From Vibrio azureus (GTDB lineage Bacteria; Pseudomonadota; Gammaproteobacteria; Enterobacterales; Vibrionaceae): a stretch of DNA of 64,000 bases. Position 1 is the stretch's first letter. The number at the start of each line of letters is the position of its first letter. Below the pieces are notes generated by a model that was not told the DNA's origin, did not search any database, and saw only the letters and a program-made list of their open reading frames with translations. The position numbers were made by a program, and so were the translations under genes. This document shows, piece after piece, positions 1 to 9,358 of the stretch. The stretch is from positions 186,001 to 250,000 of the forward strand of contig NZ_CP018616.1 of NCBI RefSeq assembly GCF_002849855.1. The letters are read 5' to 3'.

Positions 1-151
1 CGGCCGTGAGTACTCTGCTATGGAGCGTTCTATTGACGTGCAGATCTCACGTTTACGTCGTATGTTGGAGGATGACCCCAGCAAGCCTCGTTATATTCAA
101 ACGGTTTGGGGGCTCGGTTATGTATTTGTCCCAGATGGTAAGGAAGTGTAA
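1..151 (+). CDS. ompR: Response regulator OmpR, C-terminal fragment
   Basis: This is the last ~49 codons of a response regulator cut by the window edge; the frame runs from base 2 to the TAA at 149-151. The visible part is the end of an OmpR/PhoB winged helix: the recognition-helix segment (SMERSIDVQISRLRR-like) followed by the wing with the conserved tail IQTVWGLGYVFVPDG. EnvZ follows on the same strand 88 bases later, which is the usual ompR-envZ order and identifies the gene. It would bind porin and osmoregulated promoters when phosphorylated by EnvZ. The receiver domain lies outside the window. Confidence 0.93.
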   Translation, partial: GREYSAMERSIDVQISRLRRMLEDDPSKPRYIQTVWGLGYVFVPDGKEV

Positions 152-239
152 CGCTGATACCTAAGTAACCTCGATCTGAATCAATCATCAGCCTCTGATA
201 ACGTGTACCTTTGGAGAGGCTGATGTGCAAGGACTTTTC

Positions 240-1532
240 ATGCGCATTCGAAGCTCATTCACCCAATCTATTTTGCTGTTCATCACCCTTTTGCTCGCCA
301 GCCAAGCTTTTTCATACTATGCCCTGTTTAACTACGCTCTGATGCCCAGTTTGCAGCAGTTCAACAAGATTATTGCGCATGAGTTGAATATTGTGATTGA
401 TCAGGATGATTTGCTCAAAGCGGATGCGCCATTGCGCCATCAATTATTAGAAAAGCTGGGGGTGACCGTCCATCGTGCTGATAGTGAAATGAAGCATGAA
501 TTTGAGCAAGCGATGTCGATAGACTTAATGTCCTCAGAGATGACACAAGCCCTCGATTCACCGACGGAAGTACGATTATTGCTGGGAGATGAGAGTTATA
601 TTCTGTGGGTTAAAATCAATAAATTACCTAACTCCATCATTCGCGTGCCATTGTCAGAGTTGCAAGAAGAGGACTTTATTCCTTTATTTCGCAATAGTTT
701 GATTATGGCCTTACTGATCATTGCTGGTGGTTGGTTATTTATTCGATTGCAAAATCGTCCATTGCTGGAGTTAGAGAAAGCCGCTAAAGGCGTTGGACGA
801 GGAGAAATTCCTGCGCCCATTCCTGAAAGAGGCGCGTCAGAAATCCGTTTGGTGACGCGTGCCTTTAATCGGATGTCCAAGGGGATACAACAGCTAGAAG
901 AAGATCGGGCCCTGTTGATGGCAGGGATCAGTCATGATTTACGCACACCGCTAACACGTATCCGCTTAGCAACCGAAATGATGTCGCCCGAAGACAGCTA
1001 CCTTGCTGAAGGCATTATTAGTGATACTGAAGAGTGTAATGAGATCATTAGCCAGTTTATGGATTATCTTAAACCGGTAAATAAGGACACGTTTGAGCTT
1101 GTTGACCTCAATACTATCGCGAATGAGGTTGCCATTGCAGAAGGCAGTTATGAACAAGTAATAGAGACAGAATTGAGTCTCTTGCCGCTGGAAGCTTTGG
1201 GCAGTCCAATTGCGATTAAACGCGCTGTGACTAACCTTGTCGTCAATGCTCAGCGTTATGGTAATGGTTGGATAAAGATCAGTACGGGCATGACCGCCGA
1301 CAAAAAACTGGTATGGGCCTGCATTGAAGATAATGGCCCGGGGATCGAGCCATCTCAGGTGGCAAAACTGTTTGAACCTTTTACTCGCGGGGATACAGCA
1401 CGGGGTAGTGAAGGGACGGGATTAGGACTCGCGATTGTTAAGCGTATCGTTAGCCAGCATTCAGGGTCGGTCACGATGCGTAATCGCAGCGATGGCGGCT
1501 TGATGGCACAGATCAGTTTTCCAACCCAATAA
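240..1532 (+). CDS. envZ: Osmosensor histidine kinase EnvZ
   Basis: Inner-membrane sensor kinase/phosphatase for OmpR, 430 aa. There is a transmembrane helix near residues 10-30, a periplasmic domain, a second helix near 149-170, HAMP, then HisKA with phospho-acceptor His232 in the H-box [10 protein letters not shown]. The catalytic domain shows the N-box (Asn336 in [10 protein letters not shown]), DNGPGIEP (Asp364) and [12 protein letters not shown] chose the ATG at 240 because AAGGA at 229-233 sits 6 bases upstream and the protein then begins MRIRSSFTQ, as EnvZ proteins do; an in-frame ATG at 225 has a poorer site. It is probably cotranscribed with ompR. Confidence 0.95.
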   Translation: MRIRSSFTQSILLFITLLLASQAFSYYALFNYALMPSLQQFNKIIAHELNIVIDQDDLLKADAPLRHQLLEKLGVTVHRADSEMKHEFEQAMSIDLMSSEMTQALDSPTEVRLLLGDESYILWVKINKLPNSIIRVPLSELQEEDFIPLFRNSLIMALLIIAGGWLFIRLQNRPLLELEKAAKGVGRGEIPAPIPERGASEIRLVTRAFNRMSKGIQQLEEDRALLMAGISHDLRTPLTRIRLATEMMSPEDSYLAEGIISDTEECNEIISQFMDYLKPVNKDTFELVDLNTIANEVAIAEGSYEQVIETELSLLPLEALGSPIAIKRAVTNLVVNAQRYGNGWIKISTGMTADKKLVWACIEDNGPGIEPSQVAKLFEPFTRGDTARGSEGTGLGLAIVKRIVSQHSGSVTMRNRSDGGLMAQISFPTQ

Positions 1533-1562
1533 CGCCGTTTATATGCTGCTCTGATTGGTTAC

Positions 1563-1592
1563 TCGCCTTCCCATCACCTGATATGAAGGCGA
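1563..1592. other. Inverted repeat between convergent envZ and recG
   Basis: An 8-bp perfect stem (TCGCCTTC at 1563-1570, GAAGGCGA at 1585-1592) with a 14-base loop lies in the 72-bp gap between the convergent ends of envZ and recG. There is no T-run on either side, so it is not a canonical intrinsic terminator. It may block or stabilise both transcript ends. Confidence 0.35.
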
Positions 1593-1604
1593 ATACGACA
1601 TCCT

Positions 1605-3686
1605 TTAGGCTTTGGAATACATATCTCGCTCACCAAGCCAACGATCAATGATAGCCGCTGCATTATCGGGGTACTGCTGGTGAATATGACGCGAAATACG
1701 TTGAACTTCAGGAATTAAGTGCTGATCACGGATTAAATCAGCGATTTTAAAATCAGCTAAACCGGTTTGTTTGGTTCCGAGCAGTTCACCCGGTCCACGG
1801 ATTTCTAAGTCTTTCTGAGCGATAACAAAACCGTCGTTACTCTCACGCAAAACGCCTAAACGCTTTTGTGCTGTTTTAGATAAAGGAGAGTGGTAAAGCA
1901 AGACGCAGTGACTAGCAACGGAGCCCCTTCCAACTCGGCCTCTTAACTGATGCAGTTGAGCCAAACCAAGACGCTCTGGATTTTCAATGATCATCAAACT
2001 GGAGTTGGGCACATCTACACCGACTTCAATAACGGTCGTTGCAACCAACAAATGCAGCTTATTGTCTTTAAAGTCCTGCATTACCGCTTGTTTCTCATTG
2101 GGTTTCATTCGACCATGGACTAAGCCAATTTTTACGTCGGGCAATGTACGTTGCAGCTCTTCGGCGGTGTCGGCGGCGGCTTGCGCTTCTAAAACCTCAG
2201 ACTCATCAATCAGTGTACACACCCAATACGCTTGTTTACCTTCGTTTAGACAAGCATGTCGAACACGTTCTACGATGTCGTCACGTTTGGTATCAGGTAT
2301 GGCAACAGTCTGAATTGGCGTTCGGCCCGGTGGTAATTCATCAATCACCGAGGTTTCAAGATCGGCATACGCCGTCATCGCTAGGGTTCTTGGTATTGGC
2401 GTGGCTGTCATGATCAACTGATGAGGATACACGCCTTGTTTGGTGCCTTTCTCCCTCAGTTCTAAGCGCTGGTGAACGCCGAATCGATGTTGTTCATCAA
2501 TAATGACTAAGGCTAGGCGTTTGAATTCGACGTGTTGTTGAAATAGCGCATGAGTGCCAACCACCATTTGTGCTTCACCACTGGCAATCCTGGCCAGCTC
2601 AGTTTGCTTTGCTTTCCCTTTCAATTTGCCTGCTAACCAGCCAACTTGGATGCCCATTTTTTCAAACCACTGCGAAAAATTAATGGCGTGCTGTTCAGCG
2701 AGTAATTCTGTCGGAGCCATTAAAGCCACTTGATAACCATGTTCGATTGCTCGGACGGCGGCAAGGGCGGCAACCAATGTTTTGCCTGAACCAACATCAC
2801 CTTGCACTAGGCGCATCATCGGATGTGCTTGTTCGAGATCGGCTTCAATTTCTTTTACGACGCGCGATTGAGCATTGGTCGGAGAAAAGGGCAATTGCTG
2901 AAGTAACTGTTGCTTTAATGTATCACAAGCGGTGAGAGGGAGCGCAGCATCTTGCTTTCCTTTACTCCGTACAGCCAACATGGATAGATTTTGTGCCAGT
3001 AATTCTTCGAGAATCAGACGAATTTGAGCAGGGTGCTTACCTTGATCAAATAGGGTTAAATTGATATTCGGTGGAGGCCGGTGGATAGTATGCAGCGCCT
3101 GAGCCATCGAGAGTTGATTAGGGTAGAGCCCTGTTGGTAAGAGTTCTTGGACGGCGGCTTTATCTAATAGCGTTAGGGCTTGATCAGTAAGGTTGCGTAA
3201 CGTGATTTGGCGCAGGCCTTCTGTGGTGGGATACACTGGAGTTAAACTTTGTTCCACATCTGGCTGCTGTTCATTGAGATAAAATTTGTAATCAGGGTGA
3301 ACGATTTCCAGCCCCATTGCACCGCGTTTAATTTCTCCATACGCATGAACAGGCTTGCCTTGAGAAAAGTTATTCTTCATCGCGGCGGTAAAATTAAAAA
3401 ACCTTAGGGTGACAGTGCCGTTACCATCGCTGACTTTAACCGTCAGCATTTTTCGTTTACCAAACGTGGTATCCACTGCCATGACTTTGCCTTGAACCGC
3501 AGCCCATAAGCCGGCATGAAGTTTTACCATCGGGTAGATACGGGTGCGGTCTTCATAACGCAATGGCAGATGAAACAGTAAATCCTGAACGTTATGTAAA
3601 CCGACTTTAGCCAGTTTTTCTGCGACTTTAGCGCCAACGCCGGACAAGGAGGTTAAAGGAACAGCAGATAACAATTGGGCAGACAT
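1605..3686 (-). CDS. recG: ATP-dependent DNA helicase RecG
   Basis: Branch-migrating helicase that regresses stalled replication forks and processes recombination intermediates. The N-terminal wedge/OB domain (PMVKLHAGLWAAVQGKV region) is followed by two RecA-like lobes with Walker A GDVGSGKT near residue 295, the DEQH box near 395 and the C-terminal motif VGRGSVASHCVLLY. The open frame extends 45 codons further upstream, but I place the start at 3686. This gives 693 aa, the E. coli length, and a protein beginning MSAQLLSAVPL; the extra residues are low-complexity and AT-rich. It is separated from trmH by 250 bp, so it probably has its own promoter. Confidence 0.95.
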   Translation of the reverse strand: MSAQLLSAVPLTSLSGVGAKVAEKLAKVGLHNVQDLLFHLPLRYEDRTRIYPMVKLHAGLWAAVQGKVMAVDTTFGKRKMLTVKVSDGNGTVTLRFFNFTAAMKNNFSQGKPVHAYGEIKRGAMGLEIVHPDYKFYLNEQQPDVEQSLTPVYPTTEGLRQITLRNLTDQALTLLDKAAVQELLPTGLYPNQLSMAQALHTIHRPPPNINLTLFDQGKHPAQIRLILEELLAQNLSMLAVRSKGKQDAALPLTACDTLKQQLLQQLPFSPTNAQSRVVKEIEADLEQAHPMMRLVQGDVGSGKTLVAALAAVRAIEHGYQVALMAPTELLAEQHAINFSQWFEKMGIQVGWLAGKLKGKAKQTELARIASGEAQMVVGTHALFQQHVEFKRLALVIIDEQHRFGVHQRLELREKGTKQGVYPHQLIMTATPIPRTLAMTAYADLETSVIDELPPGRTPIQTVAIPDTKRDDIVERVRHACLNEGKQAYWVCTLIDESEVLEAQAAADTAEELQRTLPDVKIGLVHGRMKPNEKQAVMQDFKDNKLHLLVATTVIEVGVDVPNSSLMIIENPERLGLAQLHQLRGRVGRGSVASHCVLLYHSPLSKTAQKRLGVLRESNDGFVIAQKDLEIRGPGELLGTKQTGLADFKIADLIRDQHLIPEVQRISRHIHQQYPDNAAAIIDRWLGERDMYSKA

Positions 3687-3936
3687 AAGGGGCTCAAGAA
3701 AATGGTTAACATAGTAGTATGTTAACCAAGTTGCTGTGTTTTTGTACAGGAAAAAATAGGTAAGTATTCGTGAGGAGTAGAATTTCGCTGTCCCCGTTAT
3801 TCCGAGGGGACGGAGTGACATAGGAATTGACTTGTCGTTAGTGTCTAAGTGAAGCTTACGTTAGTAACATTAGCCTGCTCAGACAGTCGATCCTGAATCA
3901 CGCTCCTTCACCGCTGTTCAGGATAACTAGAGTGGA

Positions 3937-4620
3937 TTACTTGCTTTGCATCTCTTGCCACCATGCATCATCCGCAACAATTTGGCCTTGTTCGTCAAGT
4001 TGTGGGTAAGTGAGCCCTTTGCGTTTTGCTACCTTGGCTAACACTGGGTGACCACGCTCAAATAAAATACGGTTGATGGTCTCTTGGTCTAGAGCACTGT
4101 TTTCACGTTGATACATACCCGCCGCTTCACGTTGGCGCTGCGCTTCGTAAAGAATCACAGCGCTAGCAACAGAGACATTCAGTGACTGCACCATTCCCAC
4201 CATAGGAACAATAATATCCTGATCCGCGAGCTTTTTTGCTTGTTCCGATGCGCCTACTTTTTCGCTGCCGAGAATGATGGCTGTCGGTTTGGTGTAATCG
4301 ATATCACGAAAATCAACGGCGTTATCAGATAAATTTGTCACCAAGACTTGCATGCCTTGTGCTTTTAATTGTGTGATGGCTTCATCAATTGAATGATGAG
4401 TTTCCACCTCTACCCAGTTGCGAGCACCTGCTGAAGTATGGCTGAGTGTGCGCATTTCATCTGGCCAAATAGCATGCACTTTGTGTAACCCCGTAGCATC
4501 AGCAGTACGAATAACCGCTGAGACATTGTTGGGCTTATGGACCTCTTCGAGACAAAGGGTAAGGTCTGTTTGGCGTGCTTTGAGCACCTGATGGATACGA
4601 TGGTAACGTTCTAGGTTCAT
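3937..4620 (-). CDS. trmH: tRNA (guanosine-18-2'-O)-methyltransferase TrmH
   Basis: SpoU-family (SPOUT) methyltransferase, 227 aa, that methylates the ribose of G18 in the D-loop of tRNAs using S-adenosylmethionine. The three family motifs are visible: NNVSAVIRTADATG near residue 32 with the catalytic Arg, AIILGSEKVGAS in the middle, and IVPMVGMVQSLNVSVASAV forming the trefoil-knot cofactor site. It lies downstream of spoT as in enterobacteria, but a strong hairpin with a T-run (4634-4665) separates the two, so here it may be transcribed on its own. Confidence 0.95.
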   Translation of the reverse strand: MNLERYHRIHQVLKARQTDLTLCLEEVHKPNNVSAVIRTADATGLHKVHAIWPDEMRTLSHTSAGARNWVEVETHHSIDEAITQLKAQGMQVLVTNLSDNAVDFRDIDYTKPTAIILGSEKVGASEQAKKLADQDIIVPMVGMVQSLNVSVASAVILYEAQRQREAAGMYQRENSALDQETINRILFERGHPVLAKVAKRKGLTYPQLDEQGQIVADDAWWQEMQSK

Positions 4621-4633
4621 AATCTATTTTGGT

Positions 4634-4665
4634 ATAAAAAAGCCACCCTATTTTATCGGGTGGCT
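4634..4665 (-). terminator. Rho-independent terminator after spoT
   Basis: AGCCACCC (4641-4648) pairs perfectly with GGGTGGCT (4658-4665). Read on the minus strand, the hairpin is followed by a run of six T (complement of the As at 4635-4640). It sits between the spoT stop and the trmH start and should end or attenuate the gmk/rpoZ/spoT transcript. Confidence 0.85.
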
Positions 4666-4692
4666 AGGGTTTGGTAGATCGATTTTGAGTGG

Positions 4693-6813
4693 TTAGTGCT
4701 TACGTCTTCTTACTCGGGTCGCTTGTGCCATACTTTTGATTTTTCTCATAATACTGGCAAGGTGCACACGATCTTTGGTACTGAGCAACACGGTGACGGT
4801 ATACATTCTACCATCACGTTCTTCGGTCGAAAGTCCGTGGATATTGGAGCCCGTTTTGGAGATGACATTCGTTAGTTCTGCAAGCGCACCTTGGTTATTG
4901 AGCATATCAACTTGGAGCTCGGCAATAAACTCTTTGCTGTAGTCATTCGACCAAGCGACCGCCATGTATTTTTCAGGTTCTCTTTGGTAACCACGAACAT
5001 TAGGGCAGGTCTCTCGGTGAACCACAAGCCCTCTGCCTGGTGAGACATGCGCAATGATGTGATCATCGGGGATAGGATGACAACAGTTAGCGAAAGTCAG
5101 CAATAGCCCCTCCGCACCACGAATTGGAAGCTTTTGACTGGTATCACTAGGGATCGAACTGGTTGTGGTCAGCTCATCTGTGTCCCCCAGTAGACGGCGG
5201 GCAATCACGATGCTCATCAATTCACCAAGGCCAATCGCAGCCAACAGGTCATCGATACTTTCGAGGCGCAAATCAGTCAGTACTTCTTGAATGTTCTCGG
5301 GATAAATGGAATCAATCGAATGTCGACCAAGTGCATGATTGAGCAAACGTCGACCAAGAGTAACGGATTCTTCACGGCGCATCGTTTTGAGTACTTGACG
5401 GATCTTCGTACGGGCGCGTGATGTCACGACGTAGTTTAACCAAGCAGCATTTGGACGAGCACCAGGTGCACTGATGATCTCGACAGTTTGGCCGTTTTTG
5501 AGAGCTTGGCTAAGAGGATATGGATATCTATCTACACGAGCACCAACACAGGCATTACCGACATCGGTATGTACTGCATAAGCAAAATCTACCGCAGTCG
5601 CACCTAAAGGTAATTCGACGATGCGGCCTTTTGGTGTGAAGACATAAATCTCATCTGGGAATAGGTCAGATTTTACGTTTTCAATAAATTCAAAAGAGTT
5701 ACCCGCACTTTGCTGCAGTTCAAGTAAGCTTTGCATCCAGCGTTGTGCTTTGACTTGGGCTGTGGTGCCAGACTTATCGCCTTTCTCTTTATAAGACCAG
5801 TGTGCCGCAACCCCTTTATCAGCCATTTGGTCCATATCTTCGGTACGGATCTGAACTTCAACAGGGACACCATGTGGGCCAACCATTGAAGTATGCAAAG
5901 ATTGATAACCATTGGCTTTAGGAACGGCAATGTAGTCTTTCATTCGACCAGGACGTGGCTTGTATAAACTGTGAACTTGGCCGAGTGCACGATAACAAGT
6001 ATCGGCAGAGTCAACCACAACCCGAAATGCGTATATGTCCATAATGGTATGAAAACGTTGTTCTTTAGTTTTCATCTTGTTGTAGATGGAGAACAAGTTT
6101 TTCTCACGACCAAATACTCGAACTGTTAGGCCAATATCGTGTAAGCGGCCCTCGATTTCGTCATGGATGCGCTGGATCATTTCTTTACGATTACCACGCG
6201 CCGCTTTGACGACTTCTTTTAGGACTCGATAACGATTTGGATACAGGGCTTCAAAGCCAAGCTCTTCCAGTTCAGTCTTGATGTTATGGATACCCAGGCG
6301 ATGTGCCAAAGGGGCATAAATTTCGAGAGTTTCACGTGCAATGCGGCGTTTCTTATCCGGGCGAAGAGCACCCAAAGTACGCATGTTGTGAGTGCGGTCA
6401 GCCAGCTTGATCAGTATGACGCGAATGTCTTGTACCATTGCGAGAACCATTTTACGGAAGTTCTCTGCTTGAGCCTCTTTCCTGTCACGAAATTTGAGTT
6501 TGTCCAGTTTAGATACACCATCAACCAGATCGGCGACTGTTAGGCCAAATTTCTCTTCAAGATCTTCTTTGGAGACGTCACAATCTTCGATAACGTCGTG
6601 CAATAAAGCCGCTTGGAGAGTTTCAATATCAAGGTGCATTTCAGCTAGGATTCTAGCCACTGCAACAGGGTGGATGATGTATGGTTCCCCGCTAGAACGG
6701 GTTTGCCCTTCATGGGCATCTCTTGCTACCACATAAGATTGACGCAGAGCCTCAATTTGAGGCTCTGTTAAGTATTCTTGGGCAACATCTTTGAGGCTAT
6801 CGAATAGATACAA
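4693..6813 (-). CDS. spoT: Bifunctional (p)ppGpp synthetase/hydrolase SpoT
   Basis: Controls the stringent-response alarmone, 706 aa (E. coli 702). The domains in order are an HD hydrolase (GEPYIIHPVAVARIL, then LLHDVIEDC near residues 70-78), the RelA/SpoT synthetase (GRMKDYIAVPKANGYQSLH near 290-310), TGS (DEIYVFTPKGRIVELP near 390), a helical region, and a C-terminal ACT domain (last ~80 residues). The intact HD residues indicate active hydrolase, which separates it from RelA. It is 39 bases downstream of rpoZ and probably cotranscribed with it. Confidence 0.96.
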   Translation of the reverse strand: MYLFDSLKDVAQEYLTEPQIEALRQSYVVARDAHEGQTRSSGEPYIIHPVAVARILAEMHLDIETLQAALLHDVIEDCDVSKEDLEEKFGLTVADLVDGVSKLDKLKFRDRKEAQAENFRKMVLAMVQDIRVILIKLADRTHNMRTLGALRPDKKRRIARETLEIYAPLAHRLGIHNIKTELEELGFEALYPNRYRVLKEVVKAARGNRKEMIQRIHDEIEGRLHDIGLTVRVFGREKNLFSIYNKMKTKEQRFHTIMDIYAFRVVVDSADTCYRALGQVHSLYKPRPGRMKDYIAVPKANGYQSLHTSMVGPHGVPVEVQIRTEDMDQMADKGVAAHWSYKEKGDKSGTTAQVKAQRWMQSLLELQQSAGNSFEFIENVKSDLFPDEIYVFTPKGRIVELPLGATAVDFAYAVHTDVGNACVGARVDRYPYPLSQALKNGQTVEIISAPGARPNAAWLNYVVTSRARTKIRQVLKTMRREESVTLGRRLLNHALGRHSIDSIYPENIQEVLTDLRLESIDDLLAAIGLGELMSIVIARRLLGDTDELTTTSSIPSDTSQKLPIRGAEGLLLTFANCCHPIPDDHIIAHVSPGRGLVVHRETCPNVRGYQREPEKYMAVAWSNDYSKEFIAELQVDMLNNQGALAELTNVISKTGSNIHGLSTEERDGRMYTVTVLLSTKDRVHLASIMRKIKSMAQATRVRRRKH

Positions 6814-6852
6814 ATTATAGGCCCGGAAGGTAAATGAATTCTAAAGACAGAA

Positions 6853-7125
6853 TTAACGGTTGTGAGCGATGCTACTTACTGCTGCTAGCTCTGCCGCTTC
6901 TTGCTCTTGTTGTTCTTGACGCTCACGTGCATCAAGAACGTCTTTAGTGATTAAACCTTCTTCGATTTCGCGTAGAGCGATAACCGTTGACTTATCGTTC
7001 TCTTCTGGCACTAGTGCATCTTTACCGCCAGTTTGCATTTGACGAGCGCGGCGTGCCGCAATCAGTACTAGGTCGAAACGGTTGCCAACTTTTTCAACAG
7101 CGTCTTGAACAGTTACGCGTGCCAT
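6853..7125 (-). CDS. rpoZ: RNA polymerase omega subunit RpoZ
   Basis: Small RNA polymerase subunit, 90 aa, that aids folding and assembly of beta-prime and forms part of a ppGpp-binding site. The N-terminal [20 protein letters not shown] and the following AARRARQM are the family signature (MAR motif included). GGAG lies 5-9 bases ahead of the ATG on the minus strand. Its place between gmk and spoT is the conserved gammaproteobacterial order. Confidence 0.96.
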   Translation of the reverse strand: MARVTVQDAVEKVGNRFDLVLIAARRARQMQTGGKDALVPEENDKSTVIALREIEEGLITKDVLDARERQEQQEQEAAELAAVSSIAHNR

Positions 7126-7352
7126 GAGGACTCCAATAATTAACTAAATTTTGAATGACGAGAAAGTATACAGTCTTCGAAACATATTTACTAGCAATAA
7201 GATCAGACTAACATAACTTTCTTGAGGTTTTTACTTCGTTTTTAAAGATACCCAGAAACCTTGGGTTAACCTAGATATCGTCTAAAAAGTAGTAAGTAAA
7301 AATACAGTCGTGAGTAAGACCGTTACGAGTTAGATAGAGGAATGCTCCCCGG

Positions 7353-7976
7353 TTACTCAGCTAAAAGCGCGTCAAGCATGCCTTTATATTTTGCCGCTTG
7401 CTTTTCTGCTTTCAATCTTTCTGCGCGCAGTATGGCTTTGAAGTCGAGCAAAGCAGTATCGAAGTCATCGTTAACAATGATGTAATCATATTCACTGTAA
7501 TGAGAAATTTCGGATTTTGCTTCAGCCATTCGCTTGGCAATCACTTCATCACTGTCTTGGCCACGTGTGTTTAAGCGGCGTTCGAGTTCACCATTTGATG
7601 GCGGTAGAATAAATAGGCTTTTGGCTTGTGGCATTTGTTGGCGAATTTGACGAGCACCTTGCCAGTCAATATCTAGGAAAACATCAATGCCCTTTTTCAA
7701 CGTCTCTTCTATCCATACTCGAGATGTGCCGTAAAAGTTACCAAACACTTCTGCATATTCGAGAAAGTCACCTTTCGCAATCAGTGACTTGAAAGTATCT
7801 TGCTCAACAAAGTGGTAATGAACGCCATCGACTTCACCTGGGCGAATATCACGAGTAGTGTGAGACACAGATACCTTCATCGCGTAAGTTGGATTACGTT
7901 CCAACATCGCTGAGATCAAGCTAGATTTACCTGCGCCACTTGGTGCCGATACGATATAGAGAGTACCCTTGCTCAT
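7353..7976 (-). CDS. gmk: Guanylate kinase
   Basis: Phosphorylates GMP to GDP with ATP. With the start at 7976 the protein is 207 aa, the E. coli length, and begins [19 protein letters not shown], which contains the P-loop near residues 10-18. The open frame runs 23 codons further upstream, but those residues ([13 protein letters not shown]) are not part of the family. The GMP-binding segment ([19 protein letters not shown]) follows near residues 37-55. It heads the gmk-rpoZ-spoT group, with a 227-bp gap before rpoZ in which I see no terminator. Confidence 0.95.
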   Translation of the reverse strand: MSKGTLYIVSAPSGAGKSSLISAMLERNPTYAMKVSVSHTTRDIRPGEVDGVHYHFVEQDTFKSLIAKGDFLEYAEVFGNFYGTSRVWIEETLKKGIDVFLDIDWQGARQIRQQMPQAKSLFILPPSNGELERRLNTRGQDSDEVIAKRMAEAKSEISHYSEYDYIIVNDDFDTALLDFKAILRAERLKAEKQAAKYKGMLDALLAE

Positions 7977-8193
7977 TGTACTGTTCCACGGTTGGTTAGA
8001 TGAACTGCCGAAAAGAAATTGACGGCATATTATAAACGATAGCACTGGCGTTAATTGTGTCTACACCAAAGTCATTGATTTAGTGTCAGAGAGAGTTGCC
8101 AGAAAAATGGAGTCGAAGGGTATCACCTTCTCAAGACGGTGGCTAGCGAATATACACTATGCAGGGTTCAGTGATAAAAGTGTTGAGGTGAAT

Positions 8194-8217
8194 AAAAAAC
8201 CGTTACAAAGGTAACGG
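8194..8217 (-). terminator. Terminator of the minus-strand flp pilin genes
   Basis: CCGTTAC (8200-8206) and GTAACGG (8211-8217) form a perfect 7-bp stem with an AAAG loop. On the minus strand it is followed by six Ts (complement of 8194-8199), 20 bases past the stop of the second pilin gene. On the plus strand the hairpin is also followed by CTTTTT, so it could act in both directions. Confidence 0.85.
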
Positions 8218-8236
8218 CTTTTTAGAGTATCAGGAA

Positions 8237-8434
8237 TTAGCTACCTAAAACGTTACCTGAGCGAGAGATGTTTGAGCTCATTTTTTCCCATGCATCTTCT
8301 AGAGATTCTAGGAACCCAGTTCCTTCGCTGCTGAAGATGAAGAAAAGAGCAGAAGACATAGCAACACCAATGATTGCGTATTCAATAGCAGTGATACCGT
8401 CTTCGTTGTTTAGGAAGTTTTTAAATGTGTTCAT
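8237..8434 (-). CDS. flp: Flp/Fap-type prepilin, copy 2
   Basis: Type IVc (Tad) major pilin precursor, 65 aa. It has a short positive leader ending in Gly13, then ITAIEYAIIGVAMSSALF: the prepilin cleavage site with Glu at mature position 5, Tyr at 6, and the hydrophobic assembly helix. A short acidic tail follows. It is almost identical to the copy at 8506-8703, differing in a few leader residues and at F/Y and S/N positions. It lies downstream of that copy (72 bp apart) and ends just ahead of a strong terminator. The ribosome site (AAAGAGAT) is weaker than that of copy 1. Confidence 0.9.
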   Translation of the reverse strand: MNTFKNFLNNEDGITAIEYAIIGVAMSSALFFIFSSEGTGFLESLEDAWEKMSSNISRSGNVLGS

Positions 8435-8505
8435 GTATAAATCTCTTTAAATAATATGGAAAGAAGGAAGAAATAAACGTTATTTCTCCAAGTACCCTAG
8501 TTCTA

Positions 8506-8703
8506 TTAGTTACCTAAAACGTTACCTGAACGAGAGATGTTGGAGCTCATTTTTTCCCATGCATCTTCTAGAGATTCTAGGAACCCAGTTCCTTCGCTGC
8601 TGAAGATGTAGAAAAGAGCAGAAGACATAGCAACACCAATGATTGCGTATTCAATAGCTGTGATACCGTCTTCGTTTTTAATAAAAGTTTTTAATGCGTT
8701 CAT
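8506..8703 (-). CDS. flp: Flp/Fap-type prepilin, copy 1
   Basis: Flp pilin precursor, 65 aa, with leader MNALKTFIKNEDG and mature start ITAIEYAIIG (Glu5, Tyr6). It should be cleaved by the TadV-type peptidase at 9359 and polymerised by the TadA/B/C machine. A strong ribosome site (TAGGAGAT) precedes the ATG on the minus strand, so this is the first cistron of a two-pilin operon. Its nucleotide sequence over about 150 bases is nearly identical to the neighbouring copy, pointing to a recent duplication or gene conversion. It is transcribed away from the tad assembly genes. Confidence 0.9.
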   Translation of the reverse strand: MNALKTFIKNEDGITAIEYAIIGVAMSSALFYIFSSEGTGFLESLEDAWEKMSSNISRSGNVLGN

Positions 8704-9164
8704 TTTAAATCTCCTAAGGGAATTAGATTTTTACAGCCTAGAAAAGGTCTCGGCTTTGGACGATTTCAATAGTCGAATATATTTTAATGTGGATCCACAT
8801 TAATAATGATAATAACTTTTTATTTTCTATGTAATATTGATAATCAATGTAAAAATAACATAATTAATTTTCTTAAAATATTTATTTATTTGACGAGAAA
8901 AATACTTCAATTTAAGTAAATAAAAAGTAAATTTTGATTTTTATGAAAATTTTACCTAAAGCATGATTGTGTGACAAAGATTTGACTTTTCCTTGACTTA
9001 ATTAATGAAATTTAAATCAAGCTTATGTTTTTAAAGACAATGAATTTATTCTCGACTAAAGGTGTTTTTTCAAACTCCTGACAAAAAGCTGTATCTAAGA
9101 TGGTAGTTTATTAACCAACATATAATTAGGTTAATAAGATTGTTAAAATTATTTTTGGTTTGTT
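8704..9164. promoter_or_regulatory. Divergent tad/flp control region
   Basis: 461 bp without a gene, very AT-rich, between the minus-strand pilin pair and the plus-strand tad operon; both promoters must lie here. It contains a perfect 20-bp palindrome (listed separately), a TTGATAATCAA dyad near 8826, and the plus-strand TTGACT/TTGACTT motifs near 8983-8998 that could be -35 elements. I could not assign a -10 with confidence. Confidence 0.5.
8784..8803. promoter_or_regulatory. Perfect 20-bp palindrome, candidate operator
   Basis: TTAATGTGGATCCACATTAA is exactly self-complementary over 20 bases. It lies 81 bases upstream of the first minus-strand pilin, in the divergent tad/flp region. The core TGTGGATCCACA does not fit CRP (TGTGA-N6-TCACA) or Fur. 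A symmetric site this long suggests binding of a dimeric regulator; which one is unknown. Confidence 0.55.
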
Positions 9165-9350
9165 ATGTTGAATCAACTAAAAAAGTTAATATATTCAGAG
9201 TCAGGTTTAGAAACTGTTGAATACGCAATCATAGGCTGCGTTATAAGCTGTTTTATTTTATACGTAACGGAAAGTAGCGAAATCGTTAATGCAACTAATG
9301 AAGCCTTGATCGATATGAGCAGAACAAATAGCTCTTCACTAAATGGTTAA
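9165..9350 (+). CDS. Third Flp-like prepilin at the head of the tad operon
   Basis: A 61-aa prepilin with cleavage context SESG then LETVEYAIIG, i.e. Gly14, mature Glu5 and Tyr6, followed by a hydrophobic stretch and a Ser/Asn-rich tail. It differs clearly from the minus-strand pair (shorter, LETVEYAIIGCVIS, different tail). The prepilin peptidase gene starts 8 bases after its stop. It could be a minor or alternative pilin subunit made together with the assembly machine. I see no strong ribosome site, so expression may be low. Confidence 0.8.
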   Translation: MLNQLKKLIYSESGLETVEYAIIGCVISCFILYVTESSEIVNATNEALIDMSRTNSSSLNG

Positions 9351-9358
9351 ATGAAAAA

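Noticed and set aside
3687..3821. 45-codon N-terminal extension of recG
   Set aside because: RecG from the ATG at 3686 has the exact family length; the extra residues are hydrophobic low-complexity with no similarity.
8803..8840. Fur box upstream of the flp pilins (AATAATGATAATAAC and TTGATAATCAA)
   Set aside because: Only partial GATAAT similarity in a very AT-rich stretch; chance matches are expected there.
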